Source: Bordetella parapertussis (lineage in GTDB: Bacteria > Pseudomonadota > Gammaproteobacteria > Burkholderiales > SG8-41). Taken from it: a stretch of 64,000 nucleotides of DNA. The translations under genes were made by a program, and so were the position numbers. The notes below the pieces were generated by a model. It saw nothing but the letters and a program-made list of their open reading frames with translations. It ran no database searches and had not been told where the DNA came from. This document shows, one piece after another, positions 61,527 to 64,000 of this stretch (positions are counted from its first letter, which is position 1; every line of letters begins with the position of its first letter). Location: the NCBI GenBank assembly GCA_945885345.1, contig CAMCYP010000006.1:1-64000 (forward strand). Direction: 5' to 3'.

Positions 61527-62954
61527 ATGCAGGCACAATCCACCCAATCCACTTATAACTACAGCGTGGTTCGGCAGTTCGCGATCATGACCGTCGTCTG
61601 GGGCATCGTCGGCATGCTGGTCGGCCTGTTTATTGCCTCGCAACTGATCTGGCCGGAGCTCAATCTGGCGCCGTGGCTATCCTATGGGCGGCTGCGTCCG
61701 CTGCATACCAATGCCGTGGTTTTTGCCTTTGGCGGATCCGCGCTGTTTGCGACGTCGTATTACGTGGTGCAGCGAACTTGCCATGCCCGGCTGTTCTGCG
61801 ATCGCCTGGCCGCGTTCACCTTCTGGGGCTGGCAGGCAGTCATCGTGCTGGCTGCAGTGACACTGCCGATGGGTTACACCAGCTCCAAGGAATATGCGGA
61901 GCTCGAGTGGCCGATCGACATCCTGATTGCGCTGGTGTGGGTGGCCTATGCCGTGGTGTTTTTCGGCACGATCATCAAGCGCAAAACCCCGCATATCTAT
62001 GTTGCCAACTGGTTTTTCGGTGCGTTCATCCTCACCGTTGCGGTGCTGCATATCGTCAACAGCGCCGCCATCCCGGTGTCGCTCACCAAATCGTATTCCG
62101 CCTATGCCGGTGTGCAGGACGCCATGGTGCAATGGTGGTACGGCCACAACGCAGTCGGATTTTTCCTGACAGCGGGTTTCCTCGGCATGATGTATTACTT
62201 CATTCCGAAGCAGGCCGGTCGTCCGGTGTATTCGTACCGGCTTTCAGTGGTGCATTTCTGGGCGCTGATTTTTACCTACATGTGGGCGGGGCCCCATCAC
62301 CTGCACTACACCGCATTGCCGGACTGGGCGCAATCCATCGGCATGCTGTTTTCGCTGGTGCTGCTGGCGCCGTCCTGGGGTGGAATGATCAACGGCATCA
62401 TGACGCTGTCGGGCGCCTGGCACAAACTGCGCACTGATCCCATCCTCAAATTCCTCGTCGTATCACTGTCGTTCTACGGCATGTCGACCTTCGAAGGCCC
62501 GATGATGGCGATCAAGACCGTCAACGCGCTGTCGCATTACACCGACTGGACCATCGGCCATGTGCACAGCGGCGCGCTGGGCTGGGTCGGCATGGTCACG
62601 TTCGGCAGCCTCTATTACATGATCCCGCGACTCTACGGACGCACCGAAATGCACAGCGTGAAACTGGTGACGCTGCATTTCTGGGTGGCGACCATCGGCA
62701 TCGTGCTCTACATCGCGGCGATGTGGATTGCCGGCGTGATGCAGGGCCTGATGTGGCGTGCGGTGAATGCCGACGGCACGCTGACTTATGCGTTCGTTGA
62801 ATCGGTGAAAGCCACCTATCCGTACTACGCGGTGCGCCTGCTCGGCGGGCTGCTCTATTTCTCCGGGATGCTGATCATGGCCTGGAACGTGTTCAAGACC
62901 GTGGCCGGACAAAAGGCGGTGGATATGCCGGTCATTGCCGTCGCCCACGCCTGA
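61527..62954 (+). CDS. ccoN: cbb3-type cytochrome c oxidase, subunit I
   Basis: Catalytic subunit of the high-affinity cbb3 oxidase. The 475-residue product has 12 helices, the low-spin haem ligand His60 (GRLRPLHTN), the CuB histidines H257-H258 in [15 protein letters not shown], and [14 protein letters not shown] further on with haem ligands. ATG 61527 is supported by GGGCAGGGG; the open frame reaches back to 61353 across the promoter. It is followed by ccoO, ccoQ and ccoP. Confidence 0.98.
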   Translation: MQAQSTQSTYNYSVVRQFAIMTVVWGIVGMLVGLFIASQLIWPELNLAPWLSYGRLRPLHTNAVVFAFGGSALFATSYYVVQRTCHARLFCDRLAAFTFWGWQAVIVLAAVTLPMGYTSSKEYAELEWPIDILIALVWVAYAVVFFGTIIKRKTPHIYVANWFFGAFILTVAVLHIVNSAAIPVSLTKSYSAYAGVQDAMVQWWYGHNAVGFFLTAGFLGMMYYFIPKQAGRPVYSYRLSVVHFWALIFTYMWAGPHHLHYTALPDWAQSIGMLFSLVLLAPSWGGMINGIMTLSGAWHKLRTDPILKFLVVSLSFYGMSTFEGPMMAIKTVNALSHYTDWTIGHVHSGALGWVGMVTFGSLYYMIPRLYGRTEMHSVKLVTLHFWVATIGIVLYIAAMWIAGVMQGLMWRAVNADGTLTYAFVESVKATYPYYAVRLLGGLLYFSGMLIMAWNVFKTVAGQKAVDMPVIAVAHA

Positions 62955-62969
62955 AATCGTAAATAATAA

Positions 62970-62996
62970 TAAGTATTTGATTTTAAACATATTTTA
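62970..62996 (+). repeat. AT-rich element, copy G, between ccoN and ccoO
   Basis: TAAGTATTTGATTTTAAACA followed by TATTTTA, inside the 58-base gap between ccoN and ccoO. Bases 62973-62987 are identical to 45658-45672. This copy lies within an operon, not at its promoter. Confidence 0.6.
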
Positions 62997-63012
62997 GTCA
63001 TCCGGAGCTTAC

Positions 63013-63630
63013 ATGGACAATTCAGGCCATGCGATTATCGAGAAAAACGTCGGTCTGCTGATGGTGTTGGTGATTGTTGCCATCAGCGTCGGCGGACTGG
63101 TCGAGATCGTGCCGCTGTTTTTCCAGAAATCAACCACGCAAGCGGTCAGCGGGCTGCAACCCTATAACGCGCTGCAATTGTCGGGGCGTGACGTGTACAT
63201 CCGCGAGGGCTGCAACAACTGCCACTCGCAGATGATCCGGCCGTTCCGCGCCGAGACCGAACGTTACGGCCATTACTCGGTGGCCGGTGAATTTGTCTAC
63301 GACCATCCGTTCCTGTGGGGCAGCAAACGCACCGGCCCCGACCTCGCGCGCGTCGGCGGCCGTTATTCCGACGACTGGCATCGCGTGCACCTGAGCAATC
63401 CGCGTGACCTGGTGCCGGAGTCCAACATGCCGGCCTACAAATGGCTGCTTGAGTCGCCGGTCGATGCGGCGGCACTGCCGGCGAAGATGCGCGCGCTGCG
63501 CACGGTCGGCGTGCCGTACACCGATGAGGACATTGCAAAGGCCGCAGAAAGCGTCAAGGGCAAGACCGATATGGACGCGCTGATCGCCTATCTGCAAAAC
63601 CTCGGCACCGTTTTGCGCAATGTGAGGTAA
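63013..63630 (+). CDS. ccoO: cbb3-type cytochrome c oxidase, subunit II
   Basis: Membrane-anchored monohaem cytochrome c subunit. The 205-residue chain has one N-terminal helix ([20 protein letters not shown]), the haem site [12 protein letters not shown] (C67, C70, H71), and the distal Met in [15 protein letters not shown] precedes the ATG. The gap to ccoN holds the AT-rich element. Confidence 0.97.
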   Translation: MDNSGHAIIEKNVGLLMVLVIVAISVGGLVEIVPLFFQKSTTQAVSGLQPYNALQLSGRDVYIREGCNNCHSQMIRPFRAETERYGHYSVAGEFVYDHPFLWGSKRTGPDLARVGGRYSDDWHRVHLSNPRDLVPESNMPAYKWLLESPVDAAALPAKMRALRTVGVPYTDEDIAKAAESVKGKTDMDALIAYLQNLGTVLRNVR

Positions 63631-63633
63631 GCC

Positions 63634-63813
63634 ATGGATATCAATCTGATGCGTTCCGTAATAACCGCCGTGCTGTTTGTGGTGTTCATCGGCATCGTGC
63701 TGTGGGCCTGGGGCAAGGGACGCCGCGCTGATTTCGAAGCCGCGGCCCGGCTGCCGCTGGATGACGACCTGGCCGAGCAGCAAATGGCCCGCAACGGGAG
63801 AGTGCAGCAATGA
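63634..63813 (+). CDS. ccoQ: cbb3-type oxidase subunit CcoQ
   Basis: A 59-residue single-helix protein: MDINLMRSVITAVLFVVFIG then IVLWAWGKGRRADFEAAARL and an acidic/Gln tail. The GKGRRADFEAAA segment is typical of CcoQ, which stabilises the complex. It starts three bases after ccoO and overlaps ccoP by four bases (ATGA). Confidence 0.95.
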   Translation: MDINLMRSVITAVLFVVFIGIVLWAWGKGRRADFEAAARLPLDDDLAEQQMARNGRVQQ

Positions 63814-64000
63814 GCGATTTCGTACATGACGGCTGGAGTTTCTACATCGCCATCATCACCGTGGTGAGCCTGATTGCCTGTGGCGTATTTCTCAAGGCAT
63901 TGTCGACACAGAAGCTGGCCAAGGGCGAGCAGGCGGCAACGACCGGACACAGCTGGGACGATCTGCAGGAATTGAACAACCCGCTGCCGCGGTGGTGGAT
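63810..64000 (+). CDS. ccoP: cbb3-type cytochrome c oxidase, subunit III, N-terminal part (cut by window edge)
   Basis: The first 63 residues of the dihaem subunit CcoP: SDFVHDGWSFYIAIITVVSL forms the membrane helix, followed by GHSWDDLQELNNPLPRWW, the conserved entry to the periplasmic part. The haem sites lie beyond the window. GGGAG lies before the ATG, inside ccoQ. Confidence 0.95.
   Translation, partial: MSDFVHDGWSFYIAIITVVSLIACGVFLKALSTQKLAKGEQAATTGHSWDDLQELNNPLPRWW

Overview
The window is a gene-dense, GC-rich stretch of a betaproteobacterial chromosome, probably from a facultatively denitrifying member of the Rhodocyclales, Burkholderiales or a close relative. The assignment rests on gene order and family content: recA-recX-alaS, glnE next to yhdP-nit-tldD, ilvE next to a CHCC zinc-finger gene and waaF, narK1-narK2-narGHJI followed by a parvulin, an NsrR regulator and a cbb3 oxidase operon. 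No rRNA, tRNA, insertion sequence, prophage or CRISPR array is visible. No gene-free stretch reaches 300 bases; the longest, 15798-16093, holds only divergent promoters.

Layout. 1-4270: end of recA, recX, a small membrane protein, alaS and a small secreted protein. 4400-6700: a sensor kinase and a single-domain response regulator. 6707-9603: phosphoglucomutase, a YheT-type hydrolase and a DUF4870-type membrane protein. 9674-12928: a minus-strand unit of three enzymes (a ComA-like phosphosulfolactate synthase homologue, an FAD dehydrogenase, a class II aldolase), with two matching operator-like sites in front and a strong terminator behind. 13134-15797: SnoaL-like protein, waaF, zinc-finger protein, ilvE. 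16094-20147: adenylate cyclase converging on glnE. 20246-29538: yhdP, a nitrilase-family gene, tldD, aroG, a cyclic-nucleotide-binding protein and a BtuF-like binding protein. 29554-33437: PduO-type adenosyltransferase, a universal stress protein, a SulP transporter and two small cytochromes c. 33481-38214: nth, an SH3/M48 protease pair, rsxB, pyrD and a PAP2 phosphatase. 38346-41784: a two-component system and the two N-degron transferases bpt and aat. 41891-45128: ompW and the cbb3 maturation genes ccoI-ccoS. 45155-61392: nsrR and the respiratory nitrate reductase region with its accessory genes. 61527-64000: ccoNOQ and the start of ccoP.

How it fits together. The right third is built for low-oxygen respiration. 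An FNR/ANR-type box precedes ompW, narK1 and the divergent usp/ccoN pair, and a near-perfect NsrR operator lies beside the narK1 box. Nitrate import (NarK1, NarK2), nitrate reduction (NarGHI, assembled by NarJ), nitric oxide handling (NsrR, NnrS) and high-affinity oxygen respiration (CcoNOQP, with copper supplied by CcoI) would therefore respond together to oxygen and NO. A carbonic anhydrase gene in this region has been reduced to a remnant.

The least explained items are the ComA-like/FAD dehydrogenase/aldolase operon with its paired operators, a family of AT-rich elements recurring in short intergenic gaps, two small conserved-looking genes behind the nar operon, and a dyad-rich leader in front of one universal stress gene. 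All assignments come from reading the sequence; no database search was run.
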